A stretch of 64,000 bases of DNA from Lachnospiraceae bacterium. Lineage in GTDB: Bacteria; Bacillota; Clostridia; Lachnospirales; Lachnospiraceae. Where the stretch lies: positions 1 to 64,000 of the forward strand of contig JAFPWO010000015.1 of assembly GCA_017394885.1 (NCBI GenBank), in the 5' to 3' direction. This document shows, piece after piece, positions 54,364 to 62,417 of this stretch; the first letter of the stretch is position 1; every line of letters begins with the position of its first letter. The notes beneath the pieces are model-generated. The model had not been told where the DNA came from. It was given only the letters and a program-made list of their open reading frames with translations, and did not search any database. The position numbers and the translations under genes were made by a program.

Positions 54364-54822
54364 TTAAATTTTATTATCACGTGCAATGCCCCAATAGATA
54401 TAGAGTCGGGTTTTTGCTTTGTTTATGGATTCTATATCATCTTCGCGGTCTGAAACTGTTTTGGTCTCCAGCGAAAACGAATGCCACATACCGCTCCAGT
54501 TATCATCGCTATCCCAGGGAAAATAACCGGACAAATAGCACTGAATTTTAAAAAGGGTCTTTCTGAGTAATGCAATACCGATTTGTTTGAGATCAGCAGG
54601 ATCTTCTGCATTGTTTATACTATAAAAAATTATAGTCCATTCATTATTGGTTGTATCTCGATTTTCGTAGAGGATATTTATATTCTTTTCCTTATCAATT
54701 ACAGTGCGCAAATAATCACTGGCTGCAGTGTTGTCAATGACTTCAAGCCACACCAATATGCTGAAACAAGTCAAGCAACCTAAGATAATAAAAATAATAC
54801 TCAGCGTTTATATTGTTTTCAT
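54364..54822 (-). pseudogene. Lipoprotein gene broken by a nonsense codon
   Basis: Reading from ATG 54822 gives MKTI, then TAA (54810-54808), then in the same frame TLSIIFIILGCLTCFSILVW, which is a signal peptide with lipobox ILGC. About 130 further residues run without another stop to 54364. A single-base change at codon 5 would restore an ordinary lipoprotein of about 150 residues. There is no good ribosome site, and the gene lies in AT-rich DNA beside a transposase remnant, so it is probably dead. Re-initiation at a TTG at 54774 is possible but would lose the signal peptide. The product is not recognised. Confidence 0.55.
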
Positions 54823-54882
54823 GGCGAGTTTATACCAGTACCTGCCAAAGGTGCGCGCCTAAGGTTTTACTCTTCACGAACA

Positions 54883-55119
54883 ATGAGCAAAGCCAGTAAA
54901 GCAAATAAATCCTTTGCGTCCAACGCCATCGAAAGCCTCAATGCCACTTATCGCAAGCTAAACCGTCAAAGAAGCGTTTTCCCGAGTGATCAGGCTCTTC
55001 TTAAAGCATTATACCTATCCACTTTTGAAGTGACCAAGAAATGGACCATGCCACTCAGAAACTGGGGAAGAGTCTATGGTGAGCTTCAGATTATGTATGA
55101 AGGAAGACTTCCAGAATAA
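54883..55119 (+). mobile_element. IS256-family transposase remnant (C-terminus)
   Basis: The last 65 or so residues, SNAIESLNATYRKLNRQRSV, FPSDQALLKALYLSTFEVTK and KWTMPLRNWGRVYGELQIMY, are those of an IS256/Mutator-type transposase C-terminus, including the region of the last acidic catalytic residue. The upstream 300 or so residues are absent: the frame before this point has no IS256 similarity. No target-site duplication can be assigned. The element is inactive. Confidence 0.85.
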
Positions 55120-55125
55120 AAATAT

Positions 55126-55154
55126 GAGCTTCAGTCCTACTTGGGCTGAAGCTC
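55126..55154 (+). terminator. Hairpin after the transposase remnant
   Basis: GAGCTTCAG (55126-55134) and CTGAAGCTC (55146-55154) form a perfect 9-bp stem; the tail CTTTGTG is only weakly T-rich. Confidence 0.55.
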
Positions 55155-55215
55155 CTTTGTGCGATTATCTTCCAAATATAACTCACTATCACATTATCCC
55201 GACAAACGGGATTTA

Positions 55216-55935
55216 TCATTTCCCTTTCCTGACATAAATAAGCAAAAAATTCAGAATGTCGTACAAACCTCTATCCAAAAACTCCTTATCTCTTACACCG
55301 TATTCATGCCCCGATTCAAACCATTCCTGCCATGCTATGTCATAACACTCTGCTTCTTTGACATCGATCCTGCAGCGATCACCGCATTCTTTGATTAACA
55401 GGCTCTCCCACCATGTAGCGGTTTTAAAGAGCTCTGAATCGTCACCTTCAGCCCATGTTTCAAATAGCTGCTTTAGCTCACCCTGCGGTCTCTCTTTCAA
55501 TCCAGGGATGGCAATCATCACATAACCGTTCTCCTTGACAAATGGCAGGATCTTCTCTGCAAATACGCCTTCCTTACATCCAAAATAATGGTAAGAGTCC
55601 ACGCTGACAATGCTATCAAAATAGTCTTCGGCAAAAGGCATATCCATTGCATCACCATGAATCGGTATGATCTTATCCACCAGCCCATTGGCCGTTATTC
55701 TTTTATAGTTTTCAGTTGCAGAAACCCAAAGATCAAACGCATAAACGTGCTTAGCATCTGTTTCATTGGCAATAAATAGCGATGTTAATGCAAATCCGCA
55801 TCCCAAATCCAAAGTGCGATCAAATTTCACATCTTCAGGGCATCTTCTGATCAATTCATCAAGTAGCCTAAAAGAATTCGGCCCCATCAAGTATTCCTTT
55901 GTAAAGTATTTCTTATACTTTTCTATACTCCCCAT
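55216..55935 (-). CDS. Class I SAM-dependent methyltransferase
   Basis: The 239-residue protein starts at ATG 55935 with GGAGGG eight bases upstream. Motif I is TLDLGCGFALTSLFIA (about residues 42-57). The acidic end of strand 2 is YAFDLWVSATEN, followed by GDAMDMPF and DSIVSVDSYHYFGCKEGVF, the latter typical of UbiE/Cyclopropane-type small-molecule methyltransferases. The substrate is unknown. It sits in AT-rich DNA next to an IS remnant and was probably acquired with the island. Length is normal. Confidence 0.9.
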   Translation of the reverse strand: MGSIEKYKKYFTKEYLMGPNSFRLLDELIRRCPEDVKFDRTLDLGCGFALTSLFIANETDAKHVYAFDLWVSATENYKRITANGLVDKIIPIHGDAMDMPFAEDYFDSIVSVDSYHYFGCKEGVFAEKILPFVKENGYVMIAIPGLKERPQGELKQLFETWAEGDDSELFKTATWWESLLIKECGDRCRIDVKEAECYDIAWQEWFESGHEYGVRDKEFLDRGLYDILNFLLIYVRKGK

Positions 55936-55998
55936 ACACTTCACCCTCCATAGCGAGTTTTACTGAAATATAATTATATACAAATTTTATCATAATTC

Positions 55999-56027
55999 TT
56001 GACAAAATCAATGGGATTAGGTATAGT
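55999..56027 (+). promoter_or_regulatory. Strong plus-strand promoter without an obvious gene
   Basis: TTGACA (55999-56004), 17 bases, TATAGT (56022-56027). No plus-strand gene follows; the transcript would begin at the cruciform at 56032-56071. Confidence 0.55.
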
Positions 56028-56031
56028 CAAA

Positions 56032-56071
56032 ACGAGCTGGACAACGGTAATCTTACCGCCATACAGCTCGT
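56032..56071. repeat. Nested inverted repeat (two-tier hairpin)
   Basis: ACGAGCTG (56032-56039) pairs with CAGCTCGT (56064-56071), and inside it CGGTAA (56045-56050) pairs with TTACCG (56053-56058). On the minus strand it is followed by TTTTGAC and could end the lipoprotein transcript. On the plus strand it would be the first thing transcribed from the promoter at 55999. About 40 bases later TTTACAGAAAAACTTTCACA (from about 56090) resembles an IS256-type terminal sequence. Confidence 0.6.
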
Positions 56072-56197
56072 CAATTATCTTAGGATATCTTATTTACAGA
56101 AAAACTTTCACACACTCTAAGCCAAAAACCCTATTGCCGAGAGGCAGAAAATAAGGAAGATTAAAAATCGTTTGGGTTTCATCAATATCTATATTTT

Positions 56198-56944
56198 CTA
56201 TGATGCGGAATCAGCCTCCCCATTTAAGTAGTTCTCGGGGAGATTATTGCTTTTATTCATCAAAATATTCCAACCACTATTATTATCTTGAAGCAATACC
56301 ATTCCTTCTGCCCCACAGAGATGCGATAAAGCTGTTTTAATCTTCCAATGCAGAAGAATGAGGTTTTCTTGGACTTTTACCCCTTCCAAGATCTCATATT
56401 TAGCACAATTAGTTTCTGAAAGAAATCCGTAATAATAATCGGTTTCCTCTAGATAGTCCAAGCGAAATCCGATCTTATTGGTAGAAGAAAGGGGAATACC
56501 AAGGTATTTTATCAATTGTTCATCTAAATATGACGCCTTAACTTTGAACACATCAATTTCCGGCATTCGATTTTTCCAGTGAGGAAACTTTGTTTCAAGG
56601 AGGGCAATCTCTTTCTCTGTGAGAACCATGATGCTTTCTCCGCCGATGGAGGCGTCGCTTAATAAAGGATACAAATTGATATCTGCCGGGTCAGAATAAT
56701 TTGAAAGTAAAAAATGATTGGAAAAATCCGGAAGGAAAAACAAATTCCAGTCTTCCAACTCTTTTTCACTCAGAGAATCGTAGCCGGCGGAAGCTTTTTG
56801 ATAAATGCCCAGATCCCATAGTTTTTGTATGATCCGCTGTACGTCCACAGGTACAGAATTGCTGTTATCCGGGATGCCTGCATGGCAGGCGGTTAGTCCG
56901 ATCAGTGCTATTATTAGCCCTATAAGAAACCTGTTGCATTTCAT
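56198..56944 (-). CDS. Predicted lipoprotein of the sigma-factor island
   Basis: The 248-residue protein has a signal peptide with lipobox LTAC (Cys about residue 20) and an outer domain without recognised family features, rich in Leu, Glu and Tyr. ATG 56944 has GTGAGG seven bases upstream; a GTG at 56956 that overlaps the preceding small ORF is an alternative. It is read after the small CxxC ORF on the same strand and probably shares its transcript. A two-tier hairpin at 56032-56071 may end it. Function unknown. Confidence 0.75.
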   Translation of the reverse strand: MKCNRFLIGLIIALIGLTACHAGIPDNSNSVPVDVQRIIQKLWDLGIYQKASAGYDSLSEKELEDWNLFFLPDFSNHFLLSNYSDPADINLYPLLSDASIGGESIMVLTEKEIALLETKFPHWKNRMPEIDVFKVKASYLDEQLIKYLGIPLSSTNKIGFRLDYLEETDYYYGFLSETNCAKYEILEGVKVQENLILLHWKIKTALSHLCGAEGMVLLQDNNSGWNILMNKSNNLPENYLNGEADSAS

Positions 56945-56952
56945 AAAAAACC

Positions 56953-57126
56953 TCACTCTATTTCTGGTTCTTCAAATCCGTCTGGAAGAACTGGGGAAGA
57001 TGTTACTGCACCACATACAGAGCAAATATATTGTGATGATTGCAATACCCATGAATGCGGAGCCTGTGAAAACTCGTTTTCACATACTTTACAGACGTTA
57101 TAATGATAACGATTATTATATGTCAT
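56953..57126 (-). CDS. Small protein with two CxxC pairs
   Basis: A 57-residue ORF (ATG 57126 to TGA 56953) contains CKVC near residue 12 and CSVC near residue 35, spaced as in a zinc ribbon, then an acidic tail PDGFEEPEIE. It has no ribosome site of its own. Its ATG overlaps the end of a 19-codon ORF that begins MKKLIVVGMLLVLLLS with a perfect AAGGAGG. Either it is translated by coupling, or a frameshift has split a secreted CxxC protein into signal peptide and mature part. Unrecognised family. Confidence 0.45.
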   Translation of the reverse strand: MTYNNRYHYNVCKVCENEFSQAPHSWVLQSSQYICSVCGAVTSSPVLPDGFEEPEIE

Positions 57127-57175
57127 TGCTTAACAACAGAACAAGCAACATCCCCACGACAATAAGCTTCTTCAT
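57116..57175 (-). CDS. 19-codon signal-peptide-like ORF preceding the CxxC ORF
   Basis: ATG 57175 follows AAGGAGGACC and encodes MKKLIVVGMLLVLLLSNDI before TAA: a complete signal-peptide h-region with nothing after it. The next frame continues as the 57-residue CxxC ORF. It may be the first half of a frameshifted gene or a leader peptide used for coupling. Confidence 0.45.
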   Translation of the reverse strand: MKKLIVVGMLLVLLLSNDI

Positions 57176-57286
57176 AAATGGTCCTCCTTTGCTTGAAAAA
57201 ATCTCTTTTTTTCAGGTCTTTATTATATAAACAGTTCAGAAGGACATTTTTGGACAAGTGTAAAAGTTGATTGAGTTGATCGACGT

Positions 57287-57326
57287 AAACACGCAAACAA
57301 ACACGCAAACACGAAAACACGCAAAG
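57287..57326. repeat. Short tandem repeat, 12-base unit
   Basis: AAACACGCAAAC occurs twice in tandem (57287-57298, 57299-57310), and a third copy with one change lies at 57315-57326. It is downstream of the DUF4367 gene and upstream of the small ORFs. No function is apparent; the rest of 57176-57377 shows nothing else. Confidence 0.8.
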
Positions 57327-57377
57327 GGTGAATTGCTAAGATCTCGTATGCTTACGGATTACTGCGATAATACTATG

Positions 57378-58067
57378 TCAATTCACTCTTTTCAGGTTGG
57401 AAATAAAGAGCTGTAATTCCTCTGTTGTTAAGTAACAGTCGACCGTGACGATAATCCGATCCTCATCCTCAAACCACCAGAGTGTATGATCTTCTTCCCC
57501 CAGAAAGTAGTGTTCTATTGTTTTTCCGTCCCAGATGACAGTTTCATGAGTATAGTCTTCCAGATCGCTGACGGTCATATTGCTTCCTTCGTGTACAATT
57601 CCCACGCCAAAAAGTATCAGTTTGCTTTCATCCTGATTTTGGTACAGATAATCGTATGAAATATCCGGAACTTCCTCATACTGCACCAGTTCCACTCCGT
57701 CCGGAAGCCACCCCGGTTCTATTTTGGGGATCGTATACGCATCGTCCAGTTCTCCGCGAAATATATACGCAATTCCTCCCTCGAACAACTGTTTTGTCCA
57801 GCGGCTTACGGCAGCCCGGGCTTCTTTACTGAAGACCATGGTTAACGAGAAGGAGACGAGAAGAAAAATAAAACAGGCAGCGGCGATTCGGCCGACTGTT
57901 TTTCGGGCCTGCCGTTTTCTGATGCGTATATATACGTTTTCCATCTTCCGGTCGAGTTCCTGAAAAGAGTAGTCTTCCGAAGTGTCGCTCTGGGATATCG
58001 GCTCCTGGTCAACATAAGCTTCGAGAGCGCTTCGAATCTCGGCATCCATTTCTTTTTTATGCTTCAT
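57378..58067 (-). CDS. DUF4367 protein, probable anti-sigma factor
   Basis: The 229-residue protein has an N-terminal cytoplasmic region (residues 1-60) without an obvious zinc finger, one membrane helix (about 62-83: RIAAACFIFLLVSFSLTMVF), and an outer domain of DUF4367 type, with PGWLPDGVELVQYEEV and a C-terminal LTTEELQLFISNLKRV. Its gene overlaps the sigma gene by 11 bases, and AAAGGAG gives the ATG at 58067. The arrangement is that of a membrane anti-sigma factor that holds its partner sigma until an envelope signal arrives. This role is inferred from context. Confidence 0.8.
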   Translation of the reverse strand: MKHKKEMDAEIRSALEAYVDQEPISQSDTSEDYSFQELDRKMENVYIRIRKRQARKTVGRIAAACFIFLLVSFSLTMVFSKEARAAVSRWTKQLFEGGIAYIFRGELDDAYTIPKIEPGWLPDGVELVQYEEVPDISYDYLYQNQDESKLILFGVGIVHEGSNMTVSDLEDYTHETVIWDGKTIEHYFLGEEDHTLWWFEDEDRIIVTVDCYLTTEELQLFISNLKRVN

Positions 58068-58584
58068 CGAAATCTCCTTTCAGCGCCCCGTATAAGCGTT
58101 TCTTCGCTCTTTGCAGCATCTTGCTGACAGCCGCCGTTTTTTTCTCCAGCATCCCGGCGATCTCCGCGGCGGAATAACCATAAATGATGTTTAATACCAA
58201 GACATCCCGGATTTCCGGATTGAGTTTTTCCAGCTCACGGGTTATGGCATCGGTTTTTTCAAATGCCTTATAATCATCCCGGCCTGATCGATAGTGAAAA
58301 GCCTGGTCTGAATCCTGAAAATCAACGGGCTCTTCCCGCTTTCGCTTTTCCAACTCATTCAGACATCGGTTTTTCAGGACGATAAGGCAAAGATTTTTTG
58401 TTCGCTGACTGTGAACATCCTGTACCAGATCCATGCGGCACATAATACGGTACAAGGCTTCCTGGACCTGATCTTCACAGTCTGCCTGATCGGAAAAGAA
58501 AGTATGTGCCATTTGCATCATACAATCCCGCCAGGTCAGATATAATTCTTTGAAGCGTTCATCATCCCGCTTTCCGGGTTTCAT
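58057..58584 (-). CDS. ECF-type RNA polymerase sigma factor
   Basis: The 175-residue protein has region 2 (residues about 10-80, with FFSDQADCEDQVQEALYRIM) and region 4 (about 115-170: LNPEIRDVLVLNIIYGYSAA, EIAGMLEKKTAAVSKMLQRAKKRL), the classic sigma-70 group IV layout. It directs RNA polymerase to a small regulon, probably including its own operon with the DUF4367 gene. A plausible sigma-A promoter lies 40 bases upstream. It lies within the AT-rich island. Confidence 0.92.
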   Translation of the reverse strand: MKPGKRDDERFKELYLTWRDCMMQMAHTFFSDQADCEDQVQEALYRIMCRMDLVQDVHSQRTKNLCLIVLKNRCLNELEKRKREEPVDFQDSDQAFHYRSGRDDYKAFEKTDAITRELEKLNPEIRDVLVLNIIYGYSAAEIAGMLEKKTAAVSKMLQRAKKRLYGALKGDFDEA

Positions 58585-58623
58585 GATAGTACTTTTCCTC
58601 CCGAACAGGCAGTCATTATTACT

Positions 58624-58652
58624 ATCATATCAGAAACGAGGCATGCTGTAAA
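58624..58652 (-). promoter_or_regulatory. Promoter of the sigma/anti-sigma operon
   Basis: On the minus strand TTTACA (58652-58647), 17 bases, TATGAT (58629-58624), 39 bases before the sigma start codon. Confidence 0.55.
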
Positions 58653-58693
58653 TGAACCTCATACTATTGTATAAACAGCTGAAAACAGGAAAA

Positions 58694-58722
58694 TTGGACA
58701 GGCGGCTGTTTTGTGGTATAAT
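58694..58722 (+). promoter_or_regulatory. Promoter of the ECF-S-like gene
   Basis: TTGGAC (58694-58699), 17 bases, TATAAT (58717-58722), 64 bases before the ATG at 58787. Confidence 0.7.
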
Positions 58723-58786
58723 AAAAACAGGACATGGATAAAGTGTCCGGAAACAGGGCTCTGCTGCTGGGAGAAAGGGAGGGGCT

Positions 58787-59326
58787 ATGTCGAAAAATGT
58801 AAGAAAAATCTGCCTGTGGGCCGTGGGGATCGCGCTGTTCGTGGTGCTCTCGATGTGCCTGCAGGTTCCGGTATTTGAGAATTATTATCTGTGTCTGGGC
58901 TATATCGTGATGGCGGTATACTGCTATTCCTTCGGGACGCCTGGCGGGACCGTGGTCGGGGTGCTGGGCACGGTGCTTTACTGCGTGGTCATCAGCGGCC
59001 TGCGCGGCATGCCGGGCTGGGCGCTCGGGAATATCGTGATCGGGATCCTGCTGGGAAGGGCTTTTTCGCTGACGGCGCCGATGAAGCGCGGCGAACGGAT
59101 GGCGGTCTGTGCGGTCGTCATTATCGCTGCCTGCGCAGCCGGGATCCTGGGCGTCAAGTCGCTGACGGAAAAGATCCTGTATGCCCAGCCCTTCCTGCTG
59201 CGGGTCGGCAAAAATATGACCGCCTTCATCGCGGATGCGGCGGTCCTGATCCTGAGTCTGCCGATCTGTGAGGTTTTGGCCAGGCCGGCCGCGAACCTCT
59301 TCCCGGAGCTGGCGGTGAGGCGGTAG
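58787..59326 (+). CDS. ECF transporter S component-like membrane protein
   Basis: The 179-residue protein has five to six hydrophobic segments. The pattern is that of energy-coupling-factor substrate-binding (S) subunits of the QueT/HmpT size class: an N-terminal ALFVVLSMCLQVPVFENYYL, a central GTPGGTVVGVLGTVLYCVV and NIVIGILLGRAF. S components bind a vitamin or metal and work with a shared EcfA-EcfT module encoded elsewhere. No substrate-specific motif is seen. GGGAGGGG precedes ATG 58787. It converges with the ClC gene. Confidence 0.65.
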   Translation: MSKNVRKICLWAVGIALFVVLSMCLQVPVFENYYLCLGYIVMAVYCYSFGTPGGTVVGVLGTVLYCVVISGLRGMPGWALGNIVIGILLGRAFSLTAPMKRGERMAVCAVVIIAACAAGILGVKSLTEKILYAQPFLLRVGKNMTAFIADAAVLILSLPICEVLARPAANLFPELAVRR

Positions 59327-59344
59327 AGAACAGGAGAGGGAAAA

Positions 59345-60607
59345 TCACTTCTCCAGATTTGTCGGGGCGTCGTGCCGCTCCAGCCGTGTCTTGGAGAAGG
59401 CGAAGCGCTGACTGCCGTAGAGGCTGCAATAGCCGGAAAGAACAAAGGACAGCGCAACGGTGACCGCAAAGTACGGAAGCCCCTCTCCGTGGAACATCTC
59501 CATGGCGATGAGCAGCGCGGCAATGGGACAGTTCGTTGCGCCGGCAAAGAGGGCGATCATGCCGCAGGCAGCCGAAAGCGAGACGGGAAAACCGGTAAGG
59601 GACCCGAAAAGCGCGCCGAAGCAGGCGCCGATGCTTAAGGTGGGAACGATCTCCCCGCCGCGGAAGCCCCCGGCCACGGCTAGCGCCGTGAAGAGCAGTT
59701 TCAGAAGAAAAGCGGCTGGATCCGCCTCTTCCCGCATGGCTTGGTTGATCAGCCCGATCCCGGAGCCGGAAAAGCGCCGGCTGCCGATCAGCACGGTCAT
59801 GAGGACGATCAGTCCGCCGGCGGCGATCACCCGGAGATACGGGTTCGGCAGGATCCGTTTGGCCAGCTTTTCCGCGCGGTGCAGGCTTTCCACCAAAACG
59901 ATGGCCAGCAGCGCGCAGAGCAATCCGAGCAGGACCGCTTTGAGCAGGGAGAAAACGCTCAGGGCGGGAATCTGAAGAATGGTAAAGGAATCCGCTTCCA
60001 CGCCCATCCAGCCAGCCACACCGGCGCCGATGAAGGCGGAAAAGACGCAGGGGATCAGCGCGGAGTAGAAAAACACGCCCACGCTGATGACCTCAATACA
60101 GAAGATCGCCGCCGCGACCGGGGTCCCGAAGAGCGCGGCAAAGAGAGCGGACATGCCGCACATGATGGCGGTCCGCTTATTTCTTTCATCCAGCTTCAGC
60201 AGCTCGCTGAAGCGCGCGCCGAGCCAGCCGCCCAGCTGCAGCGCAGCGCCTTCCCGTCCCACGGAAGCCCCGCCCAGATGCGAGAGCACGGTGGAGATGA
60301 AGATGAGCGGCCCGGTCGGAACGGTCACTTTTTCTCCGGCGGAGATCGAAGAGAGAACCATGTTGGTCCCGCGGTTTTTCTCTTCGCGGCTGATGTGGTA
60401 CAGCCAGACGATGATCACTCCGAAAAGAGGCAGCAGATAGAGCAGCCAGGCCGTTTCGGAAAACAGGGTCCCCGCTTTCCGGATGGTCAGCGCGAACAGA
60501 CCGCCCAGCAGACCGCCCACGCTTCCCGTAAGAAGCGCAAAACCAGTCCAGCGCAGAAGATACAGCAGGCTTTCGGTGACCGGATGTTTTCGGATAGAAT
60601 CTTTCAT
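59345..60607 (-). CDS. ClC family chloride channel/antiporter
   Basis: The 420-residue membrane protein has the ClC ion-pathway motifs: GGASVGREGAALQLGGWLGA (GREGP-like; here GREGA), FRGGEIVPTLSIGACFGAL (GGxFxP-like) and an N-terminal GGLLGGLFALTIRKA. The gating Glu is kept in GREGA. It exchanges Cl- and H+ or conducts Cl-, often for acid resistance, or F- in other clades. The length fits the short bacterial type without CBS domains. It is monocistronic, between the convergent ECF-S gene and the lyase gene terminator. Confidence 0.9.
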   Translation of the reverse strand: MKDSIRKHPVTESLLYLLRWTGFALLTGSVGGLLGGLFALTIRKAGTLFSETAWLLYLLPLFGVIIVWLYHISREEKNRGTNMVLSSISAGEKVTVPTGPLIFISTVLSHLGGASVGREGAALQLGGWLGARFSELLKLDERNKRTAIMCGMSALFAALFGTPVAAAIFCIEVISVGVFFYSALIPCVFSAFIGAGVAGWMGVEADSFTILQIPALSVFSLLKAVLLGLLCALLAIVLVESLHRAEKLAKRILPNPYLRVIAAGGLIVLMTVLIGSRRFSGSGIGLINQAMREEADPAAFLLKLLFTALAVAGGFRGGEIVPTLSIGACFGALFGSLTGFPVSLSAACGMIALFAGATNCPIAALLIAMEMFHGEGLPYFAVTVALSFVLSGYCSLYGSQRFAFSKTRLERHDAPTNLEK

Positions 60608-60633
60608 AATATGGGATTATAGCATAAAAAGAA

Positions 60634-60661
60634 GCTCCCGGAAGACTTTTCTTCCGGGAGC
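60634..60661 (-). terminator. Terminator of the tryptophanase-family gene
   Basis: GCTCCCGGAAGA and TCTTCCGGGAGC pair perfectly over 12 bp with a 4-base loop; on the minus strand a T-rich tail (TTCTTTTTAT) follows, just after the lyase stop. Confidence 0.85.
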
Positions 60662-60667
60662 GCTCGT

Positions 60668-62320
60668 TTACCGGTCGCAGAGCTCTTCCGGCGCGGGATC
60701 GTACGGTTCGAGCCAGGCGTGGAAGTGCCGCATCGGGAGGCTGTGCCCGAAGGTGATGCGCAGGTTCGGGATCGTATCCCGGTCCTTATGGAGCTGCGCC
60801 GCCGCCGCGATGATGTAATCCATATGCTGCTTGGAATACTGGCTGCGGTTGATGGCCAGTCGGACTACGTTGCAGACTTCCGCCTGCTGCTCCGGGGTCT
60901 TGAGGTCATATTCCATGGAGAAATCGCCCAGCTCCGAGCAGCGGATGCCGTAGCGGTGGATCATCTCCAGTGAGAGCGCCTGCCCGGCGAAGCTTTCGTG
61001 CCCGCGCTTATAGTCGAAGAAGCGGTCCACGTCGATGTAAACGCCGTGCCCGCCGGCCGGCAGCACCACCGGGACGCCCGCCGCATGCAGCCCCCGGGCC
61101 AGGTACTCGCACTGGCTGACCCGCTCGTGCTGGTACTCAAAGCGCTGCTCCTCATAGAGCCCCTGGGTCAAGGCCATGATATCGTGGCCGCTCATCGCGC
61201 CGTAGGAATCGTTGCCGTAGGCGGAGATCTGGCGGACCTTTAAAAGATGTCCGATATCCGTCTTCACCGAGCCGTCCTCATTGAATTCCGAGAACTTCTT
61301 CCAGAAATAGCCTTTGTCGCGGAAAGCGAAGAGCCCGCCCATGTTTGCGTGCCCGTTCTTCTTTAAGGAAGCGGAGACCGCGTCGAAATAGGAGAACATT
61401 TCTTTCGCGATGGCGGCGATGGATTTGTCGCGGTAGCCGTCCTCATTCATCTTGATGAAGTAGCAGTTTTCCGCCCAGCGGGCGCCGTCCATGATGTAGG
61501 GGATGTCATAGCGGTGTGCGATCGCGGAGACCGCGCGGATGTTTTCCATCGAGACCGGCTGGCCGCAGACGGAATTGTTGGTGACGGTGGAATAGATCAT
61601 GGGAACATTCTCGGGACCTACGGTATCCAGCAGCTGTTGGAGCTTGTCCAGATCCATATTGCCCTTGAACGGATTCTTTTCGTAGCGGCCGCCCTCGGGG
61701 ACCTCGAAAAGGATTTCTTTATGAAAGAGATTGCGCGGCACGGAGCCCATCTGCTTGATGTTGCCCTCGGTGGTGTCGAAGTGGGCGTTGGACGGGATCG
61801 TAAAGACCCGGCCGGGATATTTTTTCGCGAGCAGCGGTTTGATCACGTCGAAAAGCAGGGCCTCGGCGCAGCGCCCCTGCGGCAGGATGAAGGTATTGGG
61901 CCTTTCCAGCTGGAAGGAGCCGCCGTTGATGAGTCCGCCCTCGATATCGACCAGATAGACCTCGCTCATCATGCGCTCCGCGTCGTCGGTGTCCACGCCG
62001 TTGCGCAGATAGTTGATGAGGCGCTTCTGATCATCGCCCCGCTCCCAGACGTCCCGGAGGGCGTCCAGCAGCACATAATAGCCCTTGTTGCGGCCGTAGG
62101 ATTCATCGCCCAGGAACATGGCGGACCACTGCTTGTCGGTCATGGCCGTAGTGCCGGAATCGGAGAGGCAGTCGATATACAGAAGGCCGGCCGGGAAGGC
62201 AAATTCATTGTAGTGGGTGCGCTCCAGCGCGCGTTTGCGCTGCTCTGCGGTGACTGTCGGCAGATTCCGGGTCACAAAGGTGCAGGACTTCGGCGCTTCC
62301 ACAGGTAAAGGGTATTCCAT
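60668..62320 (-). CDS. tnaA: Tryptophanase-family PLP beta-eliminating lyase
   Basis: The 550-residue protein starts at ATG 62320 with GGAGG six bases upstream. It aligns with tryptophanase/tyrosine phenol-lyase: IDCLSDSGTTAMTD, FDTTEGN (about 181), the SLKKNGHANMGG block with the PLP lysine (about 320), and a C-terminal MRHFHAWL. The FDTT Asp and the RHF His match residues of E. coli tryptophanase (Asp137, His463); tyrosine phenol-lyase has other residues there. It would split tryptophan to indole, pyruvate and ammonia. It is about 80 residues longer than usual, with extra sequence near residues 95-140. It diverges from the trpX transporter operon. Confidence 0.8.
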   Translation of the reverse strand: MEYPLPVEAPKSCTFVTRNLPTVTAEQRKRALERTHYNEFAFPAGLLYIDCLSDSGTTAMTDKQWSAMFLGDESYGRNKGYYVLLDALRDVWERGDDQKRLINYLRNGVDTDDAERMMSEVYLVDIEGGLINGGSFQLERPNTFILPQGRCAEALLFDVIKPLLAKKYPGRVFTIPSNAHFDTTEGNIKQMGSVPRNLFHKEILFEVPEGGRYEKNPFKGNMDLDKLQQLLDTVGPENVPMIYSTVTNNSVCGQPVSMENIRAVSAIAHRYDIPYIMDGARWAENCYFIKMNEDGYRDKSIAAIAKEMFSYFDAVSASLKKNGHANMGGLFAFRDKGYFWKKFSEFNEDGSVKTDIGHLLKVRQISAYGNDSYGAMSGHDIMALTQGLYEEQRFEYQHERVSQCEYLARGLHAAGVPVVLPAGGHGVYIDVDRFFDYKRGHESFAGQALSLEMIHRYGIRCSELGDFSMEYDLKTPEQQAEVCNVVRLAINRSQYSKQHMDYIIAAAAQLHKDRDTIPNLRITFGHSLPMRHFHAWLEPYDPAPEELCDR

Positions 62321-62417
62321 GATCATCCTCCGTTTGCAGATCCCGCGTTTTCCCCGCGCAGCGAAAGAAAAGCCTCCGCTGATCTGAGGCAGGAAACACG
62401 GGCTTTTTGTCGAAGAA

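Noticed and set aside
54103..54551. Two plus-strand frames of 100-116 codons
   Set aside because: They overlap the broken lipoprotein gene on the other strand, lack ribosome sites and have no family features.
55159..55398. A 79-codon plus-strand frame
   Set aside because: Antisense to the methyltransferase C-terminus, with no ribosome site.
57123..57320. A 65-codon minus-strand frame
   Set aside because: It runs through the tandem repeat and the MKK signal-peptide ORF in a different frame and has no ribosome site.
57287..57326. Possible CRISPR-like repeat
   Set aside because: Units are only 12 bases, directly abutting, with no spacers and no cas genes; it is a simple tandem repeat.
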